Source of the DNA: an uncultured Muribaculaceae bacterium
Lineage (GTDB): Bacteria; Bacteroidota; Bacteroidia; Bacteroidales; Muribaculaceae
NCBI GenBank assembly: GCA_910584055.1
Contig: CAJTZS010000021.1
Span: 6,976 to 70,975 of the forward strand
Length of the DNA: 64,000 bases
Direction of reading: 5' to 3'
Position numbers and translations under genes: made by a program. The notes under the pieces were generated by a model. That model was not told where the DNA came from, did not search any database, and saw only the letters and a program-made list of their open reading frames with translations. Below, in pieces: positions 17,722 to 26,116 of the stretch. The first letter of the stretch is position 1. Every line of letters begins with the position of its first letter.

Positions 17722-18956
17722 TGCGCAGGATAAAGATTATTGGCCCTGTTCCCGAGATTTTTTACAATTCCCAAGGGGTAGCCTTTATAAATAACAACAA
17801 CATGCCCTTTCGGGATTTCAGGATCCAGGTGAATCGCTTCATGACGCAGGTATGAAAGGGCGGTCTGCTCGTCTACCTCCGCTTCCGGAAGAGAGCCTTT
17901 CGGGTATCCGCAGGAAAGTACGGATTCCGTGGTCGGAATCAGATCTTTACCTTTTGCCGCGGTCAGAGGAATGCCGTTGGCGATTATTTTTGTCTGATCG
18001 GAGACCAATTGAGCGAATGATTTTCCTCGGTTCCGGCGTGCAGATATATAATCACCCTCTTTGCGCAGTACGCAAAGGAACAGCCCTTCTCCGCGAGTGA
18101 TATGCGGCATGAAGCGCAGGCATGGGTGAGGAGTGTCTATCCCTTTCCCTATCTGCCATTCTTCCGGGAAGTCCATATTCAATGGAACCATCCCGAATTC
18201 CTCAACAAGATAATTGACATTCTCTTCATTCTCAATGCGATTGAACGTGCAAGTGGAGTATATAAGAAAACCGCCAGGTTTCAATGCCGCGAAAGCATTG
18301 GCGAGAATTTCCCGTTGAAGGGAGGCGCATTGCTTCTGTAGTCCCTCTCCCCATTGACTGACGGCTATCTCTTCCTTGCGCATCATCCCTTCGCCGGAAC
18401 ATGGTGCATCCACTGCAACTATGTCGAAAAGTTCGCCGAGGGCGGCGAAGCGGTCCGTGGGAGAGTTTGTGACTATAATGTCGGGATACCCCCATTTCAT
18501 CAGGTTCTCTCTCAGGACAGTGGCGCGCGTGCCGACAAATTCATTGGCGACAACTGTCGTGCCGTCGGGAAGTGCATTGATTATAGAGGTGGTTTTGCCT
18601 CCCGGTGCCGCACACAGATCGAGCACTCTCAGCGGATCTCCGGTGTCGAGAGCCATAGGTGCGATTTGCGCGGTTACAGCCTCATATATCATCGAGGAAG
18701 CATCCTGTACATAAAACACCCCGGCGTGGAGCAATGGATTCAGCGTGAAAACAGGGCGTTCCGGAAGATAATATCCATTTTTACACCACTTCACTTGTTT
18801 CAATCCTTCGTAACCGCAGATATCAGGATCGTTGCTCTTTCTACGGTTGATTTTTATGGACACCGACGGGGGCTCATTCATTGCTGAAAGGAATGAGTCG
18901 GTGTCATCTCCAAGAAGAGATTGCATCTGAATGATAAAATTCGGTGGTAACGTCAT
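17700..18956 (-). CDS. RsmB/RsmF-family rRNA (cytosine-C5) methyltransferase
   Basis: A 418-residue SAM-dependent RNA m5C methyltransferase of the NOL1/NOP2/Sun group. Motifs: LDLCAAPGGKTT for SAM binding, DAPCSGEGM and STCTFN with the two catalytic cysteines. The C-terminal domain (from about residue 290) resembles RsmF. The exact rRNA position is unknown. A TAATTTTG promoter box lies about 25 bp upstream, making this the first gene of the minus-strand run that continues into copA. Confidence 0.87.
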   Translation of the reverse strand: MTLPPNFIIQMQSLLGDDTDSFLSAMNEPPSVSIKINRRKSNDPDICGYEGLKQVKWCKNGYYLPERPVFTLNPLLHAGVFYVQDASSMIYEAVTAQIAPMALDTGDPLRVLDLCAAPGGKTTSIINALPDGTTVVANEFVGTRATVLRENLMKWGYPDIIVTNSPTDRFAALGELFDIVAVDAPCSGEGMMRKEEIAVSQWGEGLQKQCASLQREILANAFAALKPGGFLIYSTCTFNRIENEENVNYLVEEFGMVPLNMDFPEEWQIGKGIDTPHPCLRFMPHITRGEGLFLCVLRKEGDYISARRNRGKSFAQLVSDQTKIIANGIPLTAAKGKDLIPTTESVLSCGYPKGSLPEAEVDEQTALSYLRHEAIHLDPEIPKGHVVVIYKGYPLGIVKNLGNRANNLYPAQWRIRMK

Positions 18957-18978
18957 ATTTTCGTGTTGTTTCCGGTTG

Positions 18979-18986
18979 CAAAATTA
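18979..18986 (-). promoter_or_regulatory. -7 promoter box for the RsmF-like/copA run
   Basis: TAATTTTG on the minus strand, followed by CAACCGG. It implies a leader of about 20 nt. Confidence 0.55.
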
Positions 18987-19144
18987 TTATAAATCGCCTG
19001 CATGCAGTATGCAATTAACAAAATTAACAAAAAATGAGGTAAAAAGTAAGGATTCGACATCTAATTCGCTAAACACATGATTTAATCAGTGAGATAAATG
19101 GGAATTTATTTTCCTCTCGGTGTTATAATCTCGCGAATTGTAAC

Positions 19145-19152
19145 TATCTTTG
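19145..19152 (+). promoter_or_regulatory. -7 promoter box abutting the RsmI-like start
   Basis: TATCTTTG ends only 4 nt before ATG 19157, so the transcript would be leaderless or nearly so. Confidence 0.5.
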
Positions 19153-19156
19153 TAAT

Positions 19157-19927
19157 ATGAAACAGGAAACTGCTCTATATCTTATCCCCGTAAATATCAG
19201 CGATGCTCCGTTGGAGAATGTGATTCCGACGGGTAACCTTCCTTTGGTCAGAAGTTTAAAATATCTGATTGTTGAGAATGTCAGAACTGCCCGTCGTTTT
19301 CTTAAGCGTTGGGACAAGGGTTTCGATATCGATTCGATCACGTTTTATGAGCTTAACGGCCACACTGATCTCTCGGAAGTCAGTTCATGGCTGGAGCCGT
19401 TGCGGCGCGGTGAGTCGATGGGTGTTATGAGCGAAGCCGGTTGCCCGGCAGTCGCTGACCCCGGGGCATTGCCTGTGGAGATTGCACAGCGTGAGGGGAT
19501 GAAGGTCGTGCCGCTGGTCGGGCCGTCCAGTATCCTGATGTCTTTAATGGCATCCGGTTTCAATGGACAGGGGTTCGCATTCAACGGTTATCTGCCGATT
19601 GAAGAGAAGGAGCGTATCCGCGCGGTGCGTGAGCTTGAAAATGAGTCGCAAACTAAAAACAGAACCGAAATATTCATAGAGACACCGTACCGCAACAACA
19701 GCATGATTCGCTTCCTGAGCGAGAGTTTGCGACCGGACACACGCCTTTGCGTGGCGTGCGACATAACGGATGGCGATAAAGAGTCTGTCATTACGCGGCC
19801 CGCATTCAAATGGAAGGACTGCAAGGAAAACTATGACAAACGCCCTGCCATATTCCTGATATACCGTGGAATTCCGCTGGAGCATAAAAACGACAAGACG
19901 AAAGGAGGCAGAAGGAATGTGCGCTAA
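19157..19927 (+). CDS. RsmI-like SAM-dependent methyltransferase
   Basis: A 256-residue tetrapyrrole-methylase-fold protein related to RsmI, which 2'-O-methylates 16S rRNA C1402. Recognisable segments: LYLIPVNISD at the start, GVMSEAGCPAVADPGA, VPLVGPSSILMSLMASGFNGQ and FIETPYRNN. Bacteroidales carry this divergent short form. The gene overlaps the downstream MBL hydrolase by 11 bp and forms an operon with it. Confidence 0.82.
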   Translation: MKQETALYLIPVNISDAPLENVIPTGNLPLVRSLKYLIVENVRTARRFLKRWDKGFDIDSITFYELNGHTDLSEVSSWLEPLRRGESMGVMSEAGCPAVADPGALPVEIAQREGMKVVPLVGPSSILMSLMASGFNGQGFAFNGYLPIEEKERIRAVRELENESQTKNRTEIFIETPYRNNSMIRFLSESLRPDTRLCVACDITDGDKESVITRPAFKWKDCKENYDKRPAIFLIYRGIPLEHKNDKTKGGRRNVR

Positions 19928-20867
19928 GAAGATAAGGTTCTACGATCATCCGCAGCTCCCTTTCGAGTATACGGATCTTGAAATTACGCCGGAAGACATA
20001 GCGGCAGACAGTGCCTCCGATAATAATCTTTATTATATGTCGCTCGGTTCAGGATCGAGCGGCAATTGCTGTTATATCGGCACGAAACGTGGAGGCATCC
20101 TTGTGGATGCAGGTGTGAAGACGGAGGATGTGGTCAGGATGCTTGCGTCAAACGGTATCTCGATGTCTTCTGTCAAGGCCTTGTTATTGACGCATGATCA
20201 TTCGGATCATGTAAGGTATGCATACAATATTGTGCGGAACCACAAGCATATCCGTCTTTTCTGCACCAACCGGGTGCTCGGAGGGATACTGCGGTGTCAC
20301 AGCATTTCTAAAAGAATAAAGGATTACCATCATCCCATATTCAAGGAGATTCCATTCAGTGTGCTTGATTTTGATATTACAGCATTTGATGTGCCTCACG
20401 ACGGCACCGACAACATGGGGTTCTCGATTGATTATGATGGGCGGAGTTTTGTCCTTGCCACGGATCTCGGGGCAGTGACCGACCGCGCTCGTTATTATAT
20501 GAGCCGGGCAAACTATCTGGTGATTGAAGCCAACTATGACCTGCAGATGCTTAAATTCGGACGTTATCCCGAATACCTTAAAGCGAGAATCCAGACGGAG
20601 AGCGGCCATATGGATAATGAAGCCACGGGAGCGTTTCTTAAAGAGATCGTTAATCCTGACTTGAAATATGTGTTCCTCTGCCATCTTTCGCAAGATAACA
20701 ATACCCCCGCCAAAGCTCTCAAGGCTGTCCGCGATTCATTGGAAAGTGCAGGGAAAATTGTGGGAAGCGCGGCGGAGACGATACCCGACAGAAAAGCTGA
20801 CATACAATTGATGGCACTTCCGCGATTTGAACCGTCCCGGTTATTCGTGTTCAGGAAGACAGTGTAG
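19917..20867 (+). CDS. MBL-fold metallo-hydrolase (YycJ/WalJ-like)
   Basis: A 316-residue metallo-beta-lactamase-fold hydrolase. The glycine-rich start SLGSGSSGNCCYIG and the metal-binding motif LLTHDHSDHV fit the YycJ/WalJ branch, possible phosphodiesterases or nucleases linked to DNA-replication or envelope control in other phyla. The substrate is not known. ATG 19917 is chosen because of the strong AAAGGAGG ribosome binding site just upstream and the 11-bp overlap with the preceding gene. Confidence 0.82.
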   Translation: MCAKKIRFYDHPQLPFEYTDLEITPEDIAADSASDNNLYYMSLGSGSSGNCCYIGTKRGGILVDAGVKTEDVVRMLASNGISMSSVKALLLTHDHSDHVRYAYNIVRNHKHIRLFCTNRVLGGILRCHSISKRIKDYHHPIFKEIPFSVLDFDITAFDVPHDGTDNMGFSIDYDGRSFVLATDLGAVTDRARYYMSRANYLVIEANYDLQMLKFGRYPEYLKARIQTESGHMDNEATGAFLKEIVNPDLKYVFLCHLSQDNNTPAKALKAVRDSLESAGKIVGSAAETIPDRKADIQLMALPRFEPSRLFVFRKTV

Positions 20868-20895
20868 AAGTTGTCTAACTTCTTATTTTATTATT

Positions 20896-21477
20896 TTATT
20901 TTATAGGAGGGGTTGTGGTCGCGATAATGCTCATAAGCGGGCCTTCGAGTCCGTTGGGGGCAACGGCGGCGCGAGTCTCGATGCGGATATAGACCCCATC
21001 TATGCCATACACCACGAGCTGAGTCTCCTCATCATCATCGTACTCAGTCGATTCAATGATATTTTCCCGGGTGAGGTTGAGGCTTCCGGCGATGTAGCTT
21101 TCGAGATCGTCCGGGAGGAGGTCTCCTAAATAGATATTCCGCACTACGGCAGAGGTTGGAGAAATCACATCTACTTCCCAAGTGCCCGGCGTGCCTTGAA
21201 TATCGGTGTATAGGGGATGCCCTTCACCATCGGTCAACACACCTTCAAAGTTATAGCCCAAAGTGTCGAGAGGTTCCCCAACGCGGAGAGCGTCGGTAAT
21301 GCTCTGAACTGTCATGGCGATATCATTGTCGGCATGGAATTCATCGGAATATAAAGATGTGGAATCCGCTGCCGGAAGATCGTTGGCGGCGGTTTTACGG
21401 CATGATACCGGATTGAAAACCAGTATTGAAGATATGCCGAGGATAACTGCAAATAGCTGCTTCGTAGAGTTCATCAC
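20896..21477 (-). CDS. Hypothetical lipoprotein
   Basis: A 193-residue protein I do not recognise. It has a signal peptide with a lipobox-like PVSC (Cys 26), then an acidic, probably folded domain of about 160 residues containing a YDDDEETQLVVYGIDGVY stretch. An ATG one codon downstream is an equal start candidate. It has its own promoter box at 21500-21507 and converges on the MBL gene. Confidence 0.6.
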   Translation of the reverse strand: MMNSTKQLFAVILGISSILVFNPVSCRKTAANDLPAADSTSLYSDEFHADNDIAMTVQSITDALRVGEPLDTLGYNFEGVLTDGEGHPLYTDIQGTPGTWEVDVISPTSAVVRNIYLGDLLPDDLESYIAGSLNLTRENIIESTEYDDDEETQLVVYGIDGVYIRIETRAAVAPNGLEGPLMSIIATTTPPIK

Positions 21478-21499
21478 AAAAGATAAACAAATGACGATG

Positions 21500-21507
21500 C
21501 AAATTTA
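21500..21507 (-). promoter_or_regulatory. -7 promoter box for the hypothetical lipoprotein
   Basis: TAAATTTG followed by C on the minus strand, about 23 bp before the start codon. Confidence 0.5.
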
Positions 21508-21546
21508 TTCAATGTTTTTGAAATAACCTTACAAAAACTTAAAAAA

Positions 21547-21585
21547 CATTAAAAGGGACGCAGAAAAACTGCGTCCCTTTTAATG
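21547..21585 (-). terminator. Terminator after the POT transporter gene
   Basis: A perfect 17-bp stem (21547-21563 with 21569-21585) with a 5-nt loop. On the minus strand it is followed by a T-rich run. Confidence 0.85.
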
Positions 21586-21600
21586 TTTTGGTGTCGGTTA

Positions 21601-23121
21601 TTATTTCGTGACTCTTTCAAGCCAGTTGACCATAGCGAACATAACACCCATCGAAACGACGCATACGGAAAGGAATACTGTCCATGCAACCCATATTGGG
21701 CAGGCGTTGTAGATAAGCGGGCCGATCCAGAGAAGGAGGTTGCCGACGGCTGTGGCGCCGAGCCATAGACCCTGGCATAGACCCTGGAGATGTTTGGGAG
21801 CCACTTTGGATACGAATGAAAGGCCGAGCGGGGAGATGAAGAGTTCTGCCACCGTGAGGAAGAAATAGAGCACGAACAGTACCCATGGACCTGTCTTGAG
21901 ACCTTCAGCTACGGCGGGGGCGAGTCCTTTGAATTCATCTGCGGAGGGATATCCTTTCACTGCGGAGAAAATGGTGAGGAAAAGGTATGCTATTCCTGCA
22001 AGACCCATACCGATGGCAATCTTCTTGGGGGTTGAAATCTCTTTGCCTCTCTTTGCAAGCAGGGAGAATATCCACATGACTATCGGGGTGAGTATGATAA
22101 CGTAGAAAGGATTGAGTGCCTGCCAGATTTCCGGTTGAACAGAGTCCGTTTTTACGAAATCGCGGGCGAAGAGGGAGAGGGAGGTCCCGTTCTGATGGAA
22201 AGAGAACCAGAAGAAGATGGCGATGCCGAGAACTGCGAAGAGGGCATACATGCGCTGTTTGATTTCTTTCGCCATGCGGGCCTTCTCTTCGGGAGTGTAC
22301 TGTACAGCCTCTGCCTTGTCTTTCTTGGCGGGAGAGGGGAGGCCGTTCTTGGTTGCGAGGAAGATTGCAAGAGAAATCAGCATCGCTGCCACGGAAGCAA
22401 TGAAGCTGTAGTGGATACCGGTGTTGAACACGTCAAGATACTGGGTGCAAAAACCTGCCACATCCTGCATGTTGCCTCCCATTTCTGTGATAAGGGCATA
22501 AAGATTGTCGGCATTCTGCTGGTTCATATTGTCAGTGACACTCAGGTATTCGTGACATAGCGCAGGAAGCGACGCATTGTATGCGAGATTGTGGACACCG
22601 AGCCACCACGATCTGAGGATAGGGGCGATAAACGGGGCAAGTACGCCGCCGATGTTGATGAACACATAGAAAATCTGAAAACCGGAGTCGCGCTGTGAAG
22701 CATAGCGGGGGTTATCGTATAGCTGACCCACGATAGCCTGGAGGTTACCTTTGAACAGACCGTTGCCGAAAGCGATAAGGAAAAGCGCAACGCAAGTCAG
22801 CGTCAACAGCCATGTGGTGTTTTCCGGAGTGGCGAGGATCGGCACAGCGAGCACTACATACCCGGCAGTCATAACCATGAGTCCGGAGATTATAGTCCCC
22901 TTATAATTCTGTGTGCGGTCGGCTATGAGACCGCCGACAAGACTCAGGATGTAAATTCCTGCATAAAAACAGGAGTAGACGATGGCACTCGTCTCTTCCT
23001 TCAGCCCGAACTTCGAGCACAGGAACAACACGAGCACGGCGTTCATGATGTAATAGCCGAATCGTTCGCCCATGTTTGAGAGGGCAGCCGGGATAAGGCC
23101 TTTAGGTTGGTTTTTGAACAT
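21601..23121 (-). CDS. POT/PTR2-family peptide MFS transporter
   Basis: A 506-residue proton-coupled oligopeptide transporter with about 14 membrane segments. The family start region NMGERFGYYIMNAVLVLF, GGLIADRTQNYKGT and FYVFINIGGVLAPF are diagnostic. A central cytoplasmic loop is Lys/Glu-rich (about residues 265-290), and the C-terminal half has AELFISPLGLSF. It imports di- and tripeptides across the inner membrane. It lies 23 bp after sufE, probably as one transcript, and ends at a strong terminator. Confidence 0.92.
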   Translation of the reverse strand: MFKNQPKGLIPAALSNMGERFGYYIMNAVLVLFLCSKFGLKEETSAIVYSCFYAGIYILSLVGGLIADRTQNYKGTIISGLMVMTAGYVVLAVPILATPENTTWLLTLTCVALFLIAFGNGLFKGNLQAIVGQLYDNPRYASQRDSGFQIFYVFINIGGVLAPFIAPILRSWWLGVHNLAYNASLPALCHEYLSVTDNMNQQNADNLYALITEMGGNMQDVAGFCTQYLDVFNTGIHYSFIASVAAMLISLAIFLATKNGLPSPAKKDKAEAVQYTPEEKARMAKEIKQRMYALFAVLGIAIFFWFSFHQNGTSLSLFARDFVKTDSVQPEIWQALNPFYVIILTPIVMWIFSLLAKRGKEISTPKKIAIGMGLAGIAYLFLTIFSAVKGYPSADEFKGLAPAVAEGLKTGPWVLFVLYFFLTVAELFISPLGLSFVSKVAPKHLQGLCQGLWLGATAVGNLLLWIGPLIYNACPIWVAWTVFLSVCVVSMGVMFAMVNWLERVTK

Positions 23122-23144
23122 GTAGATTAAGATTATAATTAAAA

Positions 23145-23573
23145 TTATTTGGAATCAAGTAGTTTATATGCCTTCGCATAGTTGTGGATCTGTTTCACCA
23201 TAGCCACAAGTCCGTTGGAACGTGTAGGAGAAAGGTGTTCTTTCAGCCCGATTTTATCGATAAAATAAAGGTCGGTATCCAGTATTTCATCAGGTGTCCG
23301 TTCATTAAACACTCTCATCAACAGTGCCACTATACCTTTTACTATAAGGGCGTCGGAATCTGCTTCGAATTTAATCCTGTCGTCGCTCTCACGCCGGGCT
23401 GATATCCATACCCTGCTCTGGCATCCCTCGATAAGGTTCTGAGGGGTTTTCTCAGCTTCCGGATATTCGGGAAGAGTGTTCCCCAATTCTATGATATATG
23501 CATAGCGGTCCATCCAGTCGGTGAGGCCTTCGAATTCTTCGATTATTTCGTCTTGTGTCTCGTTTATTGTCAT
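23145..23573 (-). CDS. sufE: SufE-family sulfur acceptor
   Basis: A 142-residue protein that accepts persulfide sulfur from the cysteine desulfurase SufS for Fe-S cluster assembly. The acceptor Cys 51 sits in LIEGCQSRVW, as in the family, and the C-terminal GLKEHLSPTRSNGL segment is typical. No other suf gene is nearby. A TAACTTTG promoter box lies at 23626-23633. Confidence 0.92.
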   Translation of the reverse strand: MTINETQDEIIEEFEGLTDWMDRYAYIIELGNTLPEYPEAEKTPQNLIEGCQSRVWISARRESDDRIKFEADSDALIVKGIVALLMRVFNERTPDEILDTDLYFIDKIGLKEHLSPTRSNGLVAMVKQIHNYAKAYKLLDSK

Positions 23574-23625
23574 TGAAAAAGTCTTTGTTTAGAAGTTATT
23601 TTAAAACAACGTCTTTATTTTGCTT

Positions 23626-23633
23626 CAAAGTTA
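23626..23633 (-). promoter_or_regulatory. -7 promoter box for sufE-POT
   Basis: TAACTTTG on the minus strand, giving a leader of about 48 nt. Confidence 0.5.
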
Positions 23634-23705
23634 ATAAAAAATAGAAAATCATAAAATATTTATGATAAAAAAGGGAGGATATTTGTTATATCAAAATAAA
23701 AGAGC

Positions 23706-23850
23706 TAAATTTGCACCCGAAATAAGAACGACGGATTAGCCGTCAGAAAGGGTCTTTTTTTTCCGGATCATCAATCGGTGATGATGCCGAATCGAGAAAA
23801 AGGATTCTTTATTTTTTTAACGCATATTCAAAATTAAATACATATATATT
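23706..23850 (+). promoter_or_regulatory. greA promoter box and structured leader
   Basis: TAAATTTG at 23706-23713 predicts a start near 23718. The leader of about 133 nt holds GACGG/CCGTC (23730-23744), followed after 6 nt by a T8 run. It also holds a strong hairpin at about 23764-23789 (ATCATCA/TGATGAT core) and a GAATC/GATTC hairpin (23789-23807) followed by TTTATTTTTTT. These could act as attenuators. Confidence 0.5.
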
Positions 23851-24312
23851 ATGGCAACTTATCTGACCCAGGAGGGATATAATAAAAAGATGGAGGAACT
23901 CTCCGCGCTGGAAGCTCAGCGTCCCGCCATCAAGCAGGCCATCGCGGAGGCTCGCGACAAAGGAGACCTTTCCGAGAATGCCGAATATGATGCCGCCAAA
24001 GAGGCTCAGGGCATGCTCGAGATGAAAATTTCGAAACTCAAGGAGCTTATTGCAAGCGCACGTATCATTGACGACAGCAAACTGAACACAGAGGAAGTGC
24101 AGATCCTTAACAAAGTTACGATCCGCAACAATAAAGGCATGACCATGTCTTATACTATTGTTACGGAAAGCGAGGCTAATCTGCGCGAATTCAAGATTGC
24201 TTCCAACACGCCGATAGCGCAGGCTCTTCTCGGCCATAAAGTCGGTGATCATGTAAAGGTGAATGCTCCCGCAGGAGTGATTGACTTTGAAATCATCAAG
24301 ATTGAAGTATAA
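23851..24312 (+). CDS. greA: Transcription elongation factor GreA
   Basis: A 153-residue protein that rescues backtracked RNA polymerase by stimulating transcript cleavage. It has the N-terminal coiled coil with the acidic tip LSENAEYDAAKE (about residues 42-53) and the C-terminal FKBP-like domain ending in PAGVIDFEIIKIEV. Length is typical. It is preceded by a structured leader and followed by a heptamer-repeat hairpin, then the HIT gene. Confidence 0.95.
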   Translation: MATYLTQEGYNKKMEELSALEAQRPAIKQAIAEARDKGDLSENAEYDAAKEAQGMLEMKISKLKELIASARIIDDSKLNTEEVQILNKVTIRNNKGMTMSYTIVTESEANLREFKIASNTPIAQALLGHKVGDHVKVNAPAGVIDFEIIKIEV

Positions 24313-24313
24313 T

Positions 24314-24411
24314 TTAGGCGTTAGGTTTTAGGCATTAGGCATTAGAAGCTTCGCCGGATGGATCTAAAGCCTAAAACCTAACGCCTAAGGCCTAACGCCT
24401 AAAACCTAAAA
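24314..24411. repeat. Heptamer-repeat hairpin with a conserved central block
   Basis: The left arm in register is TAGGCGT, TAGGTTT, TAGGCAT, TAGGCAT. The centre, GAAGCTTCGCCGGATGGAT, recurs (inverted or diverged) at 34070-34090 and 36752-36772. The right arm is AAGCCTA/AAACCTA/ACGCCTA units. It starts 2 nt after the greA stop and ends just before the HIT start. Confidence 0.75.
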
Positions 24412-24414
24412 AGA

Positions 24415-24810
24415 ATGACTATATTCTCAAGAATCATAGCGGGTGAGATCCCGTGCTATAAGATTGCTGAAAGCGATAAGTTTTTCGCTTTTATGGATAT
24501 TAATCCGGTAAACTGGGGTCACACTCTTGTGGTCCCCAAGAAAGAAACCGATTATATCTTCGATATTGAAGATGAGGAACTTGGAGAAATGATGATTTTT
24601 GCCAAGAAGGTGGCCAAGGCCATAAAGGCAGCCATTCCATGCCGCAAGGTAGGAGTGACAGTGCTTGGTCTTGAAGTGCCTCATGCCCATATTCATCTTG
24701 TGCCTCTTCAGCAAGAGGGCGATATGGATTTCAAACATAAGATATCCGATCCTGATCCGGCCCGTATGGCTGAGCTTGCCGAGGCAATATCCTCTAAATT
24801 CGAGGCGTAA
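24415..24810 (+). CDS. HIT-family nucleotide hydrolase
   Basis: A 131-residue histidine-triad protein. The triad HAHIHLVPL lies at about residues 85-93, and IFSRIIAGEIPCYKI and FMDINPVNWGHTLVVPK are standard. Members hydrolyse nucleoside phosphoramidates or dinucleotides such as AMP-lysine. The cellular substrate is not predictable. It is probably transcribed with greA and is followed by a REP-like palindrome and a terminator. Confidence 0.9.
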   Translation: MTIFSRIIAGEIPCYKIAESDKFFAFMDINPVNWGHTLVVPKKETDYIFDIEDEELGEMMIFAKKVAKAIKAAIPCRKVGVTVLGLEVPHAHIHLVPLQQEGDMDFKHKISDPDPARMAELAEAISSKFEA

Positions 24811-24821
24811 ATCCGGTAGCG

Positions 24822-24837
24822 CTGCACTGAAGTGCAG
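24822..24837. repeat. REP-like palindrome (diverged)
   Basis: CTGCACT-GA-AGTGCAG preceded by GGTAGCG. This resembles the reverse orientation of the GGCTGCACCATGGTGCAGCCCTAC element at 2888, with a changed centre. Confidence 0.5.
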
Positions 24838-24856
24838 TCGCGAGAAAAGAAATTTC

Positions 24857-24886
24857 AAGAAGCATTGGAAACGATGCTTCTTTTTT
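24857..24886 (+). terminator. Terminator after the greA-HIT pair
   Basis: AAGAAGCAT (24857-24865) pairs with ATGCTTCTT (24874-24882), followed by TTTT. Confidence 0.8.
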
Positions 24887-24899
24887 GTTAAATTATATA

Positions 24900-24907
24900 T
24901 ACATTTG
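24900..24907 (+). promoter_or_regulatory. -7 promoter box for the alcohol dehydrogenase
   Basis: TACATTTG located between the terminator and ATG 24935, giving a leader of about 24 nt. Confidence 0.5.
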
Positions 24908-24934
24908 TGGTTAGAAAACAAAAACAGTCAATAT

Positions 24935-26116
24935 ATGGAAAATTTCACTTTTTGCTCCCTAACGGAGTTCATATTCGGTAAAGACACCCAGAAACGGGTA
25001 GGCAGCGCGCTCAAACGCTATGGCGCGTCCAAGGTCATGATTGTTTACGGCAGCGGGCGAATCCGTGAAAACGGTTTGCTTAAAGAGATTGAGGATGCAA
25101 TTGGCGCTGAAGGGATAGAATTCTGTGAGTTTGGCGGTATCGCACCCAATCCTACGGCCGAAAGTGTATACGCCGGCATTGGGAAAGCCGTGGAGGAAGG
25201 TGTGGATTTTCTATTGGCGGTAGGAGGAGGCTCTCCTATCGATGCCGCCAAAGGGATAGCCCTTGGCGCTGTGACCACAGAGGATTTCTGGAATTTCTAT
25301 AATGGCACGGCAACCCCTGCGGCTGCACTCCCGGTGGGAGTGGTGCTCACAATCCCGGCTGCAGGAAGCGAAGGCAGCGGCAATTCCGTGATCACCAATG
25401 AGGAAACTCATCAGAAGATATCCGTCCGCTATCCCGGGCTGTTGCGTCCGCGTTTCTCTATCATGAACCCGGAACTCACATATTCCCTCCCATGGTTTCA
25501 GACAGCTTGTGGCATAGTGGATATGATGGCTCATATTTATGAGCGGTATTTTTCCAACACTCCGGAGACGCAGCTTGTGGATGCATATTCAGAAGCGATA
25601 TTGCGTGACGTGATGGATCAGGCTCTGACGCTGAAGCTTGATGGCGAAAACTATGGCGCCCGTGCAGACGTGATGTGGGCGGGCACACTTGCCCATAATG
25701 GCCTTTGCGGTGTGGGAAAAGTGGAGGACTGGGCATCTCATCGTCTTGAACATGAGATTTCCGCGTTCTATAATGTCGCTCACGGTGCCGGCCTGGCAGT
25801 GATGATACCGGCCTGGATGACGTTCTGTGCCCACCGCAATCCTGATAAACTGTGGAGGTTTGCCATAAACGTTATGTCTGTGGACCCGGCAGGAAAAGAC
25901 ACAGAGGAAATAATTGATGAGGGTATAAGCGAGTTGAAGAATTTCTACCACGATCTCGGTCTGACCACGAACCTGCGTGAGCTTGTGGGTAAAGAACCTG
26001 ATATCGACATGATGGTCGGGTCTCTGCATCGGAATATGGGGGATACACTCGGATCATATGTGCCGTTGTCGATGGAAGACTGTCGCGAAATTTACCGTAT
26101 TGCTCTCGAAGGATGA
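24935..26116 (+). CDS. Iron-containing alcohol dehydrogenase (BDH/YqhD-like)
   Basis: A 393-residue group III metal-dependent dehydrogenase that reduces aldehydes to alcohols with NAD(P)H. The cofactor loop VGGGSPIDAAKGIA is at about 94-107, with GSEGSGNSVIT and the metal-ligand segments HRLEHEISAFYNVAHGAGLA. It resembles butanol dehydrogenase/YqhD. The frame extends upstream into the HIT gene region, but ATG 24935 follows the promoter and is the family start. It overlaps the next gene by 4 bp (ATGA). Confidence 0.9.
   Translation: MENFTFCSLTEFIFGKDTQKRVGSALKRYGASKVMIVYGSGRIRENGLLKEIEDAIGAEGIEFCEFGGIAPNPTAESVYAGIGKAVEEGVDFLLAVGGGSPIDAAKGIALGAVTTEDFWNFYNGTATPAAALPVGVVLTIPAAGSEGSGNSVITNEETHQKISVRYPGLLRPRFSIMNPELTYSLPWFQTACGIVDMMAHIYERYFSNTPETQLVDAYSEAILRDVMDQALTLKLDGENYGARADVMWAGTLAHNGLCGVGKVEDWASHRLEHEISAFYNVAHGAGLAVMIPAWMTFCAHRNPDKLWRFAINVMSVDPAGKDTEEIIDEGISELKNFYHDLGLTTNLRELVGKEPDIDMMVGSLHRNMGDTLGSYVPLSMEDCREIYRIALEG

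Noticed and set aside
23751..23760. Programmed slippage site (T8 run) before greA
   Set aside because: It lies in the untranslated leader, so slippage would not affect a protein.
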